Source: an uncultured Bacillota bacterium (GTDB lineage Bacteria; Bacillota_I; Bacilli_A; Erysipelotrichales; Erysipelotrichaceae). From it: DNA of 12,361 nucleotides. Where the stretch lies: the NCBI GenBank assembly GCA_949287785.1, contig CASEHR010000002.1, positions 1 through 12,361 on the forward strand. Direction: 5' to 3'. A program made the translations under genes and the position numbers. Under the pieces are notes generated by a model. The model saw only the letters and a list, made by a program, of their open reading frames with translations, was not told where the DNA came from and did not search any database. Below, one piece after another: positions 5,137 through 12,328 of the stretch. Positions within the stretch are counted from its first letter, which is position 1. Each line of letters starts with the position of its first letter.

Positions 5137-5599
5137 ATTAGTGATATTATCGCTCATCTATCTATTGGTATATATCGTATTATTTGCCCAGTTTCATTTT
5201 GATCCTAAGATGCTTATCGATTTTATCCAGTTAGATAGTTCATTATTTATGCATACCATTACGGTACAGATAGAATTTATCGGTCTACAGATCTTTAAGT
5301 TCTGCTTGATCAACATGTATATCGATTTTTATATCCAACTCAAAGAGATGATCGATATTCGAAAAGGTAATTATCGCTCTATTCTATTTAAGCAGATCAT
5401 GATCTGTGCACTTATCATCATGCTTCCCGATATCCTTTTGATAAGGGGGATCTCAGGAGTGATCAGAGTGATACTCAATATATTGGTCTTTACCGTATTG
5501 TATATAGTTCAACTTACATCAAAGAATAAGATAGTGTTCGCTACTTCACCGCTTATCTATTGTGTTTTACTCATCTTTATCAATCAATCTACTATCTAG
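5123..5599 (+). CDS. Small ABC permease subunit, five membrane helices
   Basis: A 158-residue membrane protein from the ATG at 5123; an in-frame GTG at 5111 would add four residues. It starts inside the ATPase gene, so translation is likely coupled. Helices lie at about 7-22, 48-68, 91-107, 112-130 and 137-154. The loop between the second and third holds KEMIDIRKGNYRSI, and SKNK (133-136) precedes the last helix; both match in position the corresponding elements of the two other permeases. It looks like the intact counterpart of the truncated gene at 3985. No enzyme motif or signal peptide is seen. It ends the accessory block; no strong terminator follows, only a 4-bp TGAC/GTCA hairpin with a T run near 5627-5644. 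Confidence 0.65.
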   Translation: MRINRLVILSLIYLLVYIVLFAQFHFDPKMLIDFIQLDSSLFMHTITVQIEFIGLQIFKFCLINMYIDFYIQLKEMIDIRKGNYRSILFKQIMICALIIMLPDILLIRGISGVIRVILNILVFTVLYIVQLTSKNKIVFATSPLIYCVLLIFINQSTI

Positions 5600-5625
5600 T
5601 GCATATAAGGGGTGTCAAGCTGTGA

Positions 5626-5655
5626 TTGACTTATAGGTCATTTTGATAGTATTAT
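5626..5655 (+). promoter_or_regulatory. Promoter of secG-rnr-smpB
   Basis: TTGACT (5626-5631) and TATTAT (5650-5655) each match the sigma-A consensus at five of six positions, separated by 18 bases. It lies just before the secG ribosome binding site, giving a short leader. It separates the housekeeping genes from the accessory operon. Confidence 0.6.
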
Positions 5656-5685
5656 ATTTAGGCATATTCAGGAGGTGAAAGAGAA

Positions 5686-5904
5686 GTGATTAACATATTA
5701 CTGCTTATCGTATCTGCACTTTTGATCTTATTATCTCTGTTACAAAGCGGTAAATCCGATGGTCTGGGAGCTTTCACCGGTTCAAATGATCTGGGTCTGT
5801 TCGCTAATGTAAAGGAAAGAGGTCCTGAGAAGATATTATCGCATGCGACTTTGATCTTGGGGATCATCTTCTTTATCTTAGTGATCGTAGCGAGAGTGAT
5901 CTAA
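5686..5904 (+). CDS. secG: Preprotein translocase subunit SecG
   Basis: A 72-residue protein with two membrane helices (about 2-18 and 51-71). The cytoplasmic loop LLQSGKSDGLGAFTG continues into SNDLGLFANVKERGPEK, the diagnostic SecG region. It joins SecYE to assist protein export. The start is GTG at 5686, preceded at seven bases by AGGAGGTGA, an almost complete anti-16S match. Position ahead of rnr and smpB is the standard order in Bacillota. A short hairpin with a T run follows its stop codon, so part of the transcription probably ends here. Confidence 0.95.
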   Translation: MINILLLIVSALLILLSLLQSGKSDGLGAFTGSNDLGLFANVKERGPEKILSHATLILGIIFFILVIVARVI

Positions 5905-5908
5905 AAGT

Positions 5909-5930
5909 AGGGCCATGCCCTTTTTTATTT
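5909..5930 (+). terminator. Short terminator-like hairpin between secG and rnr
   Basis: AGGGC (5909-5913) and GCCCT (5917-5921) form a 5-bp stem with a CAT loop, followed by TTTTTTATTT. The T run ends two bases before the rnr start codon. It could terminate or attenuate transcription into rnr. Confidence 0.6.
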
Positions 5931-5931
5931 T

Positions 5932-7962
5932 ATGCGTGAAATAATATTGGAATATCTCAGTAATAAAAGAGGTGGTGATGATGTCCATGGGATCATGGAC
6001 CATTTTGGCATCGATGATATAAGAAAGGTGATCATCACTTTGAATGAATTGGAAGATCAGAATATGATCTATCGTGATAAAGATGATATCTATCATGATC
6101 TTGATGAGTATGGGATAAAGGAAGGGACAGTCATCATCAGGTTTAACGGCAATGCCTTCATTGAGAAAGAAGACGGTAAGATCAAGGATCTGAACAGTGC
6201 TTTACCGCTTGACAGTGTCTGGTACAGAAAAGAAAAAGGCGGTATCAGGATCATTAAGATCTTGAAGCGTTATACAAAATATATCACCGGTAATATCTAT
6301 TACTATCATCGAAACTATCATTTCAAAGTCGATGATGAAAGATACAGAGGTTTTAAGATCAGTAATTTCAATGAGTATCGCTTAAAAGACCATACATCAG
6401 TCCGTTGTGTCATCACGGATTATGTGAATAGGATCATGAAGATCGATATGGTCGTAGGTGAATTGACTGATCCGCGGATCAGTGAAAAGATGATCGTTGC
6501 GAAAGCCGGGGTGCCGGTAGCTTTCGGTGATGCCGTATTGAAAGAAGCCAGGCGCTTAAGACTTGATATCGATGATCGCAAGGATTTAAGTGATCTTCTG
6601 ACGATCACGATCGATGGGGACAGCGCTAAGGACTTCGATGATGCGATCAGCCTCAAAAGAGATGATGATGGTTATATCCTCTATGTCCATATTGCCGATG
6701 TCTCCTACTATGTCAAAGAGGGATCGAAGCTCGATATGAGCGCTAAAGAGCGGGGAACTTCGATCTACTATACCGATCAGGTGATCCCGATGCTGCCGGA
6801 GGAATTATCCAATGAATTATGTTCTTTGAAGCCTCATGAACCAAGGCTCGCTTTAACAGTGGAGATCCACTATGATCCTGAGGCAAATGTATTAGATACC
6901 ATGTTTTATCCATCGCTGATCAGATCGGATTATCGGATGACCTATCATACGGTCAACAGAATGATCGATAAGGATCAGGAAGTATGCGAGGAATATCATG
7001 AGCTTGTCGGCATGATCGATGATGCCCTGGATCTATCGGAAAAAATACGCAAAAAGCGTGATGATGACGGAACCATCAGCTTCGATGATGAAGAGAGTGA
7101 GTTTATTATGCAGGATGGTAAAGTCATCGATATCAGAAGAAGGGAAAGAGGAAGAGCGGAGATGATCATCGAAGACTTTATGATCGCTGCCAATGTTGAA
7201 GTAGCCAGATATATGCATCATCTCGATCTGCCGATGATCTATCGTGATCATGATCGACCCAAAGAAGATAAGATCATCGATCTTTTTGATATGCTCTATA
7301 CACTTGGATATAAGGTCAAAGGTGATCATTACAGCGTCTATCCCAAACAATTACAGGATTGTCTGAGACATTTCAAAGATACCGAGCTGGAAAGTATCAT
7401 CAGTAAGCTGATGTTGAGGTCGATGGCTAAAGCTGTCTACGATGATACATGTACCGGTCATTTCGGTCTGGCACTTAGCGATTATTGTCACTTTACATCG
7501 CCGATCAGAAGATATCCGGATCTGATGGTCCATCGTATGCTGCGCAAATACATCTTCAAAGGCAATTATGATGAATATGATAAAGATAAAAGAAGGATGC
7601 ATGATATCGCCGCCAAGTGTTCCGATACGGAAAAAAGAGCGGTGCAGATCGAAAGAGATGTCAGGGATGCCAGGTGTGCCGAGTATATGCATGAGCATAT
7701 CGGTGAGGTCTATGACGGTATCATCAGCGGGGTGACCGGTCATGGCTTATATGTCAGATTGCCTAATACCGTTGAAGGTCTTATCAGTATCGGCGATCTT
7801 GAAGGCTATTATGTATATGAAGAAAAGACGATGACTTTGGTATCCGCTGATAAGATCTATCGGATAGGTGATAAGATAAAAGTAGAAGTCATCGACAACT
7901 ACTACGATCGACAGGGAGTGTATTTTAGGATATATGGAGAAGGTAAAAGAGATAGCGAATAA
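5932..7962 (+). CDS. rnr: Ribonuclease R
   Basis: A 676-residue 3'-to-5' exoribonuclease that degrades structured RNA and works with trans-translation. Order: N-terminal winged-helix-like region (1-60), cold-shock OB folds (about 62-215), the RNB catalytic domain (about 220-560) and a C-terminal S1 domain (about 590-672). The metal-binding aspartates appear as TIDGDSAKDFDDA, D228, D234, D236 and D237, with the spacing of RNase II D201/D207/D209/D210. The motif FTSPIRRYPDLMVHR is intact. It lacks the long C-terminal basic tail of many homologues, hence the shorter length. The N-terminal MREIILEYL fits the family start, yet no Shine-Dalgarno precedes it and a terminator-like hairpin ends just before it. 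smpB overlaps its end by 29 bases, implying coupling. Confidence 0.96.
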   Translation: MREIILEYLSNKRGGDDVHGIMDHFGIDDIRKVIITLNELEDQNMIYRDKDDIYHDLDEYGIKEGTVIIRFNGNAFIEKEDGKIKDLNSALPLDSVWYRKEKGGIRIIKILKRYTKYITGNIYYYHRNYHFKVDDERYRGFKISNFNEYRLKDHTSVRCVITDYVNRIMKIDMVVGELTDPRISEKMIVAKAGVPVAFGDAVLKEARRLRLDIDDRKDLSDLLTITIDGDSAKDFDDAISLKRDDDGYILYVHIADVSYYVKEGSKLDMSAKERGTSIYYTDQVIPMLPEELSNELCSLKPHEPRLALTVEIHYDPEANVLDTMFYPSLIRSDYRMTYHTVNRMIDKDQEVCEEYHELVGMIDDALDLSEKIRKKRDDDGTISFDDEESEFIMQDGKVIDIRRRERGRAEMIIEDFMIAANVEVARYMHHLDLPMIYRDHDRPKEDKIIDLFDMLYTLGYKVKGDHYSVYPKQLQDCLRHFKDTELESIISKLMLRSMAKAVYDDTCTGHFGLALSDYCHFTSPIRRYPDLMVHRMLRKYIFKGNYDEYDKDKRRMHDIAAKCSDTEKRAVQIERDVRDARCAEYMHEHIGEVYDGIISGVTGHGLYVRLPNTVEGLISIGDLEGYYVYEEKTMTLVSADKIYRIGDKIKVEVIDNYYDRQGVYFRIYGEGKRDSE

Positions 7963-8383
7963 CCGGAAAGCATATCACGATTATATCATCTTGGATAAAT
8001 ACGAAGCCGGTCTTGTCCTGACGGGCACGGAGATCAAGTCGATCCGCAAGGGCAAAGTACAGTTCAAAGATGCCTATGTGTCATTCAGCGGTGGCGAGGC
8101 CTATATCAAGGATATGCACATTGCCGAATACAAAGAGGGAAATCGCTTTAATCACGATGAGACAAGAGAACGTAAACTGCTCTTGCACAAAAGTGAGATC
8201 ACCAAGCTTTTCAGCAAGTGTCGGCTCAAAGGATATACGGTGATCCCTTTGCGTCTTTATCTGAAAAGCGGTCTAGCCAAGATGGAGATCGGTCTTTGCC
8301 AGGGAAAGAATATCCATGACAAGCGGGAATCGGATAAGATCAGATCGATGGAAAGGGAGATCGCCAAAGCGATGAAGTATTGA
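7934..8383 (+). CDS. smpB: tmRNA-binding protein SmpB
   Basis: A 149-residue protein that binds tmRNA and delivers it to stalled ribosomes. Family features are visible along its length: NRKAYHDYIILDKYEAGLVL near the N-terminus, LTGTEIKSIRKGK (29-41), the central DMHIAEYKEGNRFNH, and a basic C-terminal tail with KRESDKIRSMEREIAKAMKY. The ATG at 7934 lies within rnr and is preceded by TAGGA three bases upstream, typical of the rnr-smpB overlap. The tmRNA gene ssrA, often next, is not in this window. The stop codon overlaps the -35 of the following promoter. Confidence 0.97.
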   Translation: MEKVKEIANNRKAYHDYIILDKYEAGLVLTGTEIKSIRKGKVQFKDAYVSFSGGEAYIKDMHIAEYKEGNRFNHDETRERKLLLHKSEITKLFSKCRLKGYTVIPLRLYLKSGLAKMEIGLCQGKNIHDKRESDKIRSMEREIAKAMKY

Positions 8384-8408
8384 CAACCCTTACACTTTTA
8401 ATTATCAT
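8380..8408 (+). promoter_or_regulatory. Promoter of the T-box-metNIQ transcript
   Basis: A perfect -35 TTGACA (8380-8385) and TATCAT (8403-8408, five of six) are 17 bases apart. The -35 overlaps the last bases and stop of smpB, so the methionine operon has its own strong start placed tightly behind its neighbour. Transcription should begin near 8415. Confidence 0.75.
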
Positions 8409-8414
8409 CAACTT

Positions 8415-8648
8415 ATAAAAGCAGAGAAAAGAAGAGTACCGGGTGTATAACTTCAAAGAGAGTCCCTGTATGGTGAAAGGGGATAAGGGAGCGAACGGGA
8501 AGATGGTCTTGGAGCAGTGATGTCGATATTAGGCATCAACGGGTGCGCCTGTTCTAGCGCTAGAGTATGATGGTACTCGAAGAGGTGTCTCAGACACGAA
8601 TCAAGGTGGTAACACGGTGCAAGTCGTCCTTAGGGGCGGCTTTTATTT
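8415..8648 (+). promoter_or_regulatory. T-box leader, probably responding to tRNA-Met
   Basis: The leader shows the AG box (AAAGAGAG, 8455-8462) and a GNTG box (GGTG, 8472-8475). It also has the antiterminator core AAGGTGGTAACACGG (8603-8617) with UGGU to pair with the tRNA acceptor end, and CCTT (8628-8631) closing AAGG. UGGU pairs with ACCA, fitting a tRNA with A at the discriminator position, as in tRNA-Met. CTTCAA (8451-8456) pairs with TTGGAG (8509-8514) below the AG bulge. The ATG at 8520-8522, just 3' of it, is the best specifier candidate and agrees with the met genes downstream. Further hairpins lie at 8563-8578 and 8583-8598. Uncharged tRNA would favour read-through into metN. T-box identity is firm; the exact specifier is tentative. 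Confidence 0.9.
8623..8648 (+). terminator. T-box intrinsic terminator
   Basis: GTCGTCC (8623-8629) and GGGCGGC (8634-8640) form a 7-bp stem with a TTAG loop, followed by TTTTATTT. Its 5' arm overlaps the segment that closes the antiterminator, so the two structures exclude each other. Confidence 0.88.
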
Positions 8649-8664
8649 GTTTATGGGGGTGGAT

Positions 8665-9666
8665 ATGATAGAGATCTGGCATGTATCAAAAAGTTATGGC
8701 AATATCAAGGCAGTCGATGATGTATCGCTCACTATTCGTGATGCGGAGATCTTTGGGATCGTCGGTTACAGCGGCGCCGGCAAGTCGACCTTGTTGAGGA
8801 CGATCAATCAGTTAGAGAAGGTCGATGAAGGAGAGATATGTATCGATGGTGTCGACGTCACGAAGTTGAGCTATGATGAACTAAGGACGAAAAGAAGAAA
8901 GATCGGGATGATCTTTCAGCATTTTGATCTTCTGTGGTCGAAGACGGTCCTTGATAATATCGCTTTTCCTTTGGAACTTATAAAGATGAACAAAAAAGAG
9001 CGAAGGGAAAAGGCTAAGGAAGCAGCGATCAAGGTCGGCCTTGAAGACAAACTCGCTGTCTACCCAAACGCATTGTCCGGCGGTCAGAAACAAAGAGTCG
9101 CGATCGCCAGAGCCCTTGTCTTCGATCCTGATATCCTATTGAGCGATGAAGCGACCAGTGCACTTGATCCGAAGACTACCGATGATATATTGGAATTATT
9201 GATGAAGATAAATAAAGAGTATAAGATCACCATCGTCCTTATCACTCACCAGATGGAAGTGGTCCAGAAGATCTGCCATCGCTTGGCGGTAATGGCCAAG
9301 GGAAAGGTCATCGAGGAGGGCAGTGTCTATGATATCTTCAAAGACCCGCAAAAAGACCTCACGAAAAAACTGATCCAGACGGTCGATACCGGCCTTGATG
9401 TCGAAAAGATGGCCGGTGAATTAAAGATCCGCTATCCGGAAGGTCATCTGTTAAGACTTACTTTTGACAGTAAAAGCAGCGGTGAGCCGATCTTGTATGA
9501 AGTGGGCAATAAGTTACACATTCCCTTCAATATCGTCAGCGCCAATATCAAGAATACGCAAGTCGGTCCGTTGGGTGTCATGTATATCCACATCGAGAAA
9601 AGACATGATATCGGAAGGATCGTCGAAGAGCTGCTTAAAGATGATGTGAAAGTGGAGGTGATATAG
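8665..9666 (+). CDS. metN: Methionine ABC transporter ATPase MetN
   Basis: A 333-residue ATPase that drives uptake of methionine through MetI. Walker A is GYSGAGKST (34-42), the Q-loop glutamine is Q85, the signature is LSGGQKQR (137-144), Walker B runs DILLSDEA (156-163) and H195 is the switch histidine. The C-terminal part (about 258-333) is the NIL/ACT-like domain that binds methionine and inhibits transport when the cell is replete. I chose ATG 8665 because GGGGGTGG stands just upstream. Earlier in-frame starts (8617, 8653) fall in or directly behind the terminator and lack a Shine-Dalgarno. The GGAGGTGAT near its end serves metI. Confidence 0.95.
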   Translation: MIEIWHVSKSYGNIKAVDDVSLTIRDAEIFGIVGYSGAGKSTLLRTINQLEKVDEGEICIDGVDVTKLSYDELRTKRRKIGMIFQHFDLLWSKTVLDNIAFPLELIKMNKKERREKAKEAAIKVGLEDKLAVYPNALSGGQKQRVAIARALVFDPDILLSDEATSALDPKTTDDILELLMKINKEYKITIVLITHQMEVVQKICHRLAVMAKGKVIEEGSVYDIFKDPQKDLTKKLIQTVDTGLDVEKMAGELKIRYPEGHLLRLTFDSKSSGEPILYEVGNKLHIPFNIVSANIKNTQVGPLGVMYIHIEKRHDIGRIVEELLKDDVKVEVI

Positions 9667-10317
9667 ATGTTCTATGAAGCGTTTTTAGAAACGATATATC
9701 TGACGATCGTACCCCTTGTCTTTGCCTGTGTCTTTGGCTTCATCATCGGTACACTGATCTTTATCGGGACAAGCGGGATCTTAGAAAGAAAGTCCGGACT
9801 CATGACCTTCATCAGCAAGGTCTGTGATAGTCTTGTCAATATCCTGCGCTCGATCCCCTACCTGATCCTGATCGTATGGATGCTTCCGATAACCGCTTTT
9901 CTGACTGGCAGTGTCATCGGTACAAAGGCTGCCATACCGGCCTTGGTCGTCAGTGCGACACCTTTCTTTGCCAGGATGGTGACCATTGCCTTCAGTGAAG
10001 TCGATCACGGGGTCATTGAAGCCAGCAGGGCGATGGGTGCCGGTACTTTCGATATCATCATCAAGGTCCTGATCCCGGAAAGTCTCCCGGCTCTTGTTTC
10101 AAGCATCACCGTAACGGCGATCAATCTGGTCTCATATAGTGCGATGGCGGGAGCGATTGGTGCCGGTGGTCTAGGCTTTGAGGCTTATCAGTACGGTCTA
10201 GCCAGACGGAATGAAGAACTGATGTTTATTGCGACGATCCTGATCGTCATCATCGTCTTTGCGATCCAGATCATCGGTGATCGCTTAGTCAGAAAATTTG
10301 ATAAAAGAGGAGGATAG
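9667..10317 (+). CDS. metI: Methionine ABC transporter permease MetI
   Basis: A 216-residue permease, the normal MetI length, with about five membrane helices starting at residue 10. The binding-protein-dependent-transport (EAA) loop is EASRAMGAGTFDIIIKVLIP (118-137), where MetN docks. LRSIPYLILI (60-69) and GGLGFEAYQYG (167-177) are typical of the family. The ATG directly follows the metN stop and uses the GGAGGTGAT inside metN as ribosome binding site, indicating tight coupling in a metN-metI-metQ operon. Confidence 0.95.
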   Translation: MFYEAFLETIYLTIVPLVFACVFGFIIGTLIFIGTSGILERKSGLMTFISKVCDSLVNILRSIPYLILIVWMLPITAFLTGSVIGTKAAIPALVVSATPFFARMVTIAFSEVDHGVIEASRAMGAGTFDIIIKVLIPESLPALVSSITVTAINLVSYSAMAGAIGAGGLGFEAYQYGLARRNEELMFIATILIVIIVFAIQIIGDRLVRKFDKRGG

Positions 10318-10321
10318 AAAA

Positions 10322-11122
10322 ATGAAAAGATTATTGGTGTTATTATTAGGTCTTCTGTTGTTGGCCGGTTGTGCCGGACAAGAGGAAGATAACGTGATCC
10401 GGGTATCGGCGACGGCAGAGCCGCATGCGACGATCTTAGAATTTGCCAAGCCGTTATTGGAAGAAAAGGGTTATACTCTTGAGATCGAGATCTTGGATAA
10501 TTACTTCATCTTCAATCGGGCTCTGGATAATGGTGATGTGGATGCCAACTATTTCCAACATCGTCCTTTCTTTGAAAATGAGGTTGAAGAGTATGGCTAT
10601 GATATCGTCGATGCCGGCGGTATCCATATCGAACCGTTTGGCATCTATTCCAAGAAATATCAAAGCATCGATGCGATCGAAGACGGTGCCAGAGTCATCA
10701 TCTCCAATTCGGTGGCTGATCATGGCCGTATCCTTTCGATCCTGGCTGATGCGGGAATCATCACCTTGAAGGATGATGTCGATATCCTCAATGCGACGGT
10801 CGATGATATCATCGACAATCCGAAGGCGTTAGTCTTTGAAGAAGTCAATCCTGAGCTTGTCACAACGGCATATGATGCGGATGATGGTGATCTTTTCGCG
10901 ATCAACGGCAACTATGCGATCGGGGCAGGCTTGAATCCGATCGAAGATGCCCTGATCTTAGAAGAGGGCGACAGCAGCAATCCATATGTCAATATCATCG
11001 CCTGCCGAAAGGGTGATGAGGAAAGTGACAAGATCAAAGCTCTTGTCGAAGTATTGCATTCAGAAGAGGTCAAGGACTATATCATCGAGCACTTCTCCGG
11101 TTCGGTCATTCCGGTCGAATAG
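10322..11122 (+). CDS. metQ: Methionine-binding lipoprotein MetQ (NlpA family)
   Basis: A 266-residue lipoprotein that captures methionine outside the membrane and hands it to MetI. The signal MKRLLVLLLG leads to lipobox LAGC with the modified cysteine at position 17. The mature part has NlpA features: VSATAEPHATILEFAKP, NRALDNGDVDANYFQHRPFF (the ligand-binding FQH stretch) and GIYSKKYQS. The ATG at 10322 is chosen over the in-frame start at 10298 because AGAGGAGGA lies eight bases upstream and only this start gives a proper signal peptide. metI ends four bases before. A strong hairpin terminator follows immediately. Confidence 0.95.
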   Translation: MKRLLVLLLGLLLLAGCAGQEEDNVIRVSATAEPHATILEFAKPLLEEKGYTLEIEILDNYFIFNRALDNGDVDANYFQHRPFFENEVEEYGYDIVDAGGIHIEPFGIYSKKYQSIDAIEDGARVIISNSVADHGRILSILADAGIITLKDDVDILNATVDDIIDNPKALVFEEVNPELVTTAYDADDGDLFAINGNYAIGAGLNPIEDALILEEGDSSNPYVNIIACRKGDEESDKIKALVEVLHSEEVKDYIIEHFSGSVIPVE

Positions 11123-11129
11123 GTATAAG

Positions 11130-11153
11130 CGGCGTCATTACGACGCCGTTTAT
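11130..11153 (+). terminator. Intrinsic terminator of the metNIQ operon
   Basis: CGGCGTC (11130-11136) and GACGCCG (11142-11148) form a 7-bp G/C-rich stem with an ATTAC loop, followed by TTTAT. It begins seven bases after the metQ stop. Confidence 0.8.
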
Positions 11154-11193
11154 ATGTTTATAAGTAAAGGAATATTAAAGATCTACTAAAAAA

Positions 11194-11236
11194 GGTCCGC
11201 TTATACCTCAGTGAGCTCATAAAAATATAAGGGACC
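11194..11236. repeat. Hairpin between converging genes
   Basis: GGTCC (11194-11198) with CTTATA (11200-11205) pairs with TATAAG (11226-11231) and GGACC (11232-11236), leaving one unpaired G and a 20-base loop. On the minus strand it could help end the AEC-permease transcript, but neither side has a clean T run. The CCGCTTATACCT part is also an inverted copy of sequence at the end of metQ. Confidence 0.5.
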
Positions 11237-11253
11237 GTATATATTTTATCATG

Positions 11254-11281
11254 CCGGTATTCAAAAATATACCGGTCTTTT
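11254..11281 (+). terminator. Second terminator facing the AEC gene
   Basis: CCGGTAT (11254-11260) and ATACCGG (11269-11275) form a 7-bp stem with an 8-base A-rich loop, followed by TCTTTT. It would stop rightward read-through from metQ before the convergent gene. On the minus strand the hairpin is not followed by a T run, although its loop is T-rich there. Confidence 0.65.
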
Positions 11282-11290
11282 GGATCTGAT

Positions 11291-12190
11291 TCAGATGATC
11301 TCATAAAGAAACAGGATAAAAGGCAAAGTGAATATCGATAAGACAGTTGTCATACAGACAGTCGCGGAAGCATATGTATAGTCGCTGCCGCTCCTTTTTG
11401 CCGCCATTGCCACACTGATCGCCGCGGGACAGGATGCCAGGATGACGATGGTGTAGATGATCTTCTGATCAAGGGAATCCGCAAAAGAAAGCAGAAAGAC
11501 GGTGATCAGGGGCAATACCAGCAGTCGGAATACGGATGACTTCATGATCCTTTTGAGATCATTTTTGATCATTGAAGTTTTTATTCTTGCAATATATGTA
11601 CCAAGGATGATCATCGCCAGCGGTGTATTGATGTCTGTAAGCTCGGATAGGACATCTTTAAGGATGTCCGGTATCTTGATACCTGTACTATAGATGATGA
11701 TCCCTACGATAAAGGCGATCATAAACGGTGATCTGATGAGCGATGATATCTTAAACCGGCTGTGTCCGCTCAACAGTGATTCACCATAAGTCCATTGCAA
11801 GATACTGCTTACAGCCATAAAACCGGCTGTATAGAAGACAGCACTGTCATCGATCAGAAAAGTAACTAACGGTATCCCGATAAAACCGGCATTGGTGATC
11901 ATGGCAGCATTTTCACCGACCGGATCATCTTTAAAGAACAGATGTGCTGTGATGACAAAGATCGCATGAAGGATAAGCGATATGATGATGCTTATAATAA
12001 GGCCCAGCGACATGTCATCCTCATAATGATTGGTATAGGCGTTGAGGATCGTAAGGGGAAGGATGATCCTGATGAGCAGATCAGTGATCCCATCGACCGC
12101 TTCGTTTTTTAAGATCCTTTTTCTATAGAGCATAACACCGATCGCGATCATCAGATACATCGTCATGATCGCTTTGAAAATGACTGCCAT
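11291..12190 (-). CDS. AEC-family (auxin efflux carrier-like) membrane transporter
   Basis: A 299-residue integral membrane protein with about ten helices. It matches the AEC family at the N-terminal YLMIAIGVMLYRKRIL with LIRIILPLTILNAY, at NAGFIGIPLV (about 105-114) and at the C-terminal ASCPAAISVAMAAKRSG with YTYASATVC. Members transport carboxylates such as malate or 2-oxocarboxylates in bacteria; the substrate cannot be read from sequence. GGGGGG lies eight bases upstream of the ATG. The gene is convergent with metQ and divergent from the partial gene at the window's end, so it is probably monocistronic. Length is normal. Confidence 0.88.
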   Translation of the reverse strand: MAVIFKAIMTMYLMIAIGVMLYRKRILKNEAVDGITDLLIRIILPLTILNAYTNHYEDDMSLGLIISIIISLILHAIFVITAHLFFKDDPVGENAAMITNAGFIGIPLVTFLIDDSAVFYTAGFMAVSSILQWTYGESLLSGHSRFKISSLIRSPFMIAFIVGIIIYSTGIKIPDILKDVLSELTDINTPLAMIILGTYIARIKTSMIKNDLKRIMKSSVFRLLVLPLITVFLLSFADSLDQKIIYTIVILASCPAAISVAMAAKRSGSDYTYASATVCMTTVLSIFTLPFILFLYEII

Positions 12191-12217
12191 ATATCATCCC
12201 CCCTATTATCTTCAGCA

Positions 12218-12247
12218 ATACTAGCAGATATTTATTCCTGATGGAAA
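12218..12247 (-). promoter_or_regulatory. Candidate promoter of the AEC gene
   Basis: On the minus strand TTTCCA (12247-12242), an 18-base spacer and TAGTAT (12223-12218) preceded by TGC give a weak -35 with an extended -10, about 28 bases upstream of the ATG. Confidence 0.4.
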
Positions 12248-12298
12248 GAATATTGATCATTTCAGGTATATTTAGCATTTATAAGCTCTATTATATGG

Positions 12299-12304
12299 TA
12301 AAAT
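12299..12304 (+). promoter_or_regulatory. Candidate -10 of the HAD-type gene
   Basis: TAAAAT at 12299-12304 is preceded by TGG, making an extended -10; no good -35 is seen. It is about 25 bases upstream of the start at 12329. Confidence 0.35.
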
Positions 12305-12328
12305 CGCTAAGACACGGGGGAATGATAT

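Noticed and set aside
7033..7743. Two reverse-strand ORFs (105 and 130 codons) within rnr.
   Set aside because: They lie entirely opposite conserved RNase R domains and arise from GAT/ATC-rich codon use.
8384..8640. tmRNA gene (ssrA) expected after smpB, or an S-box (SAM) riboswitch before metN.
   Set aside because: The region shows AG box, GNTG box and the GGTGGTAACACGG antiterminator of a T-box; no tag-peptide reading frame or SAM aptamer core is visible.
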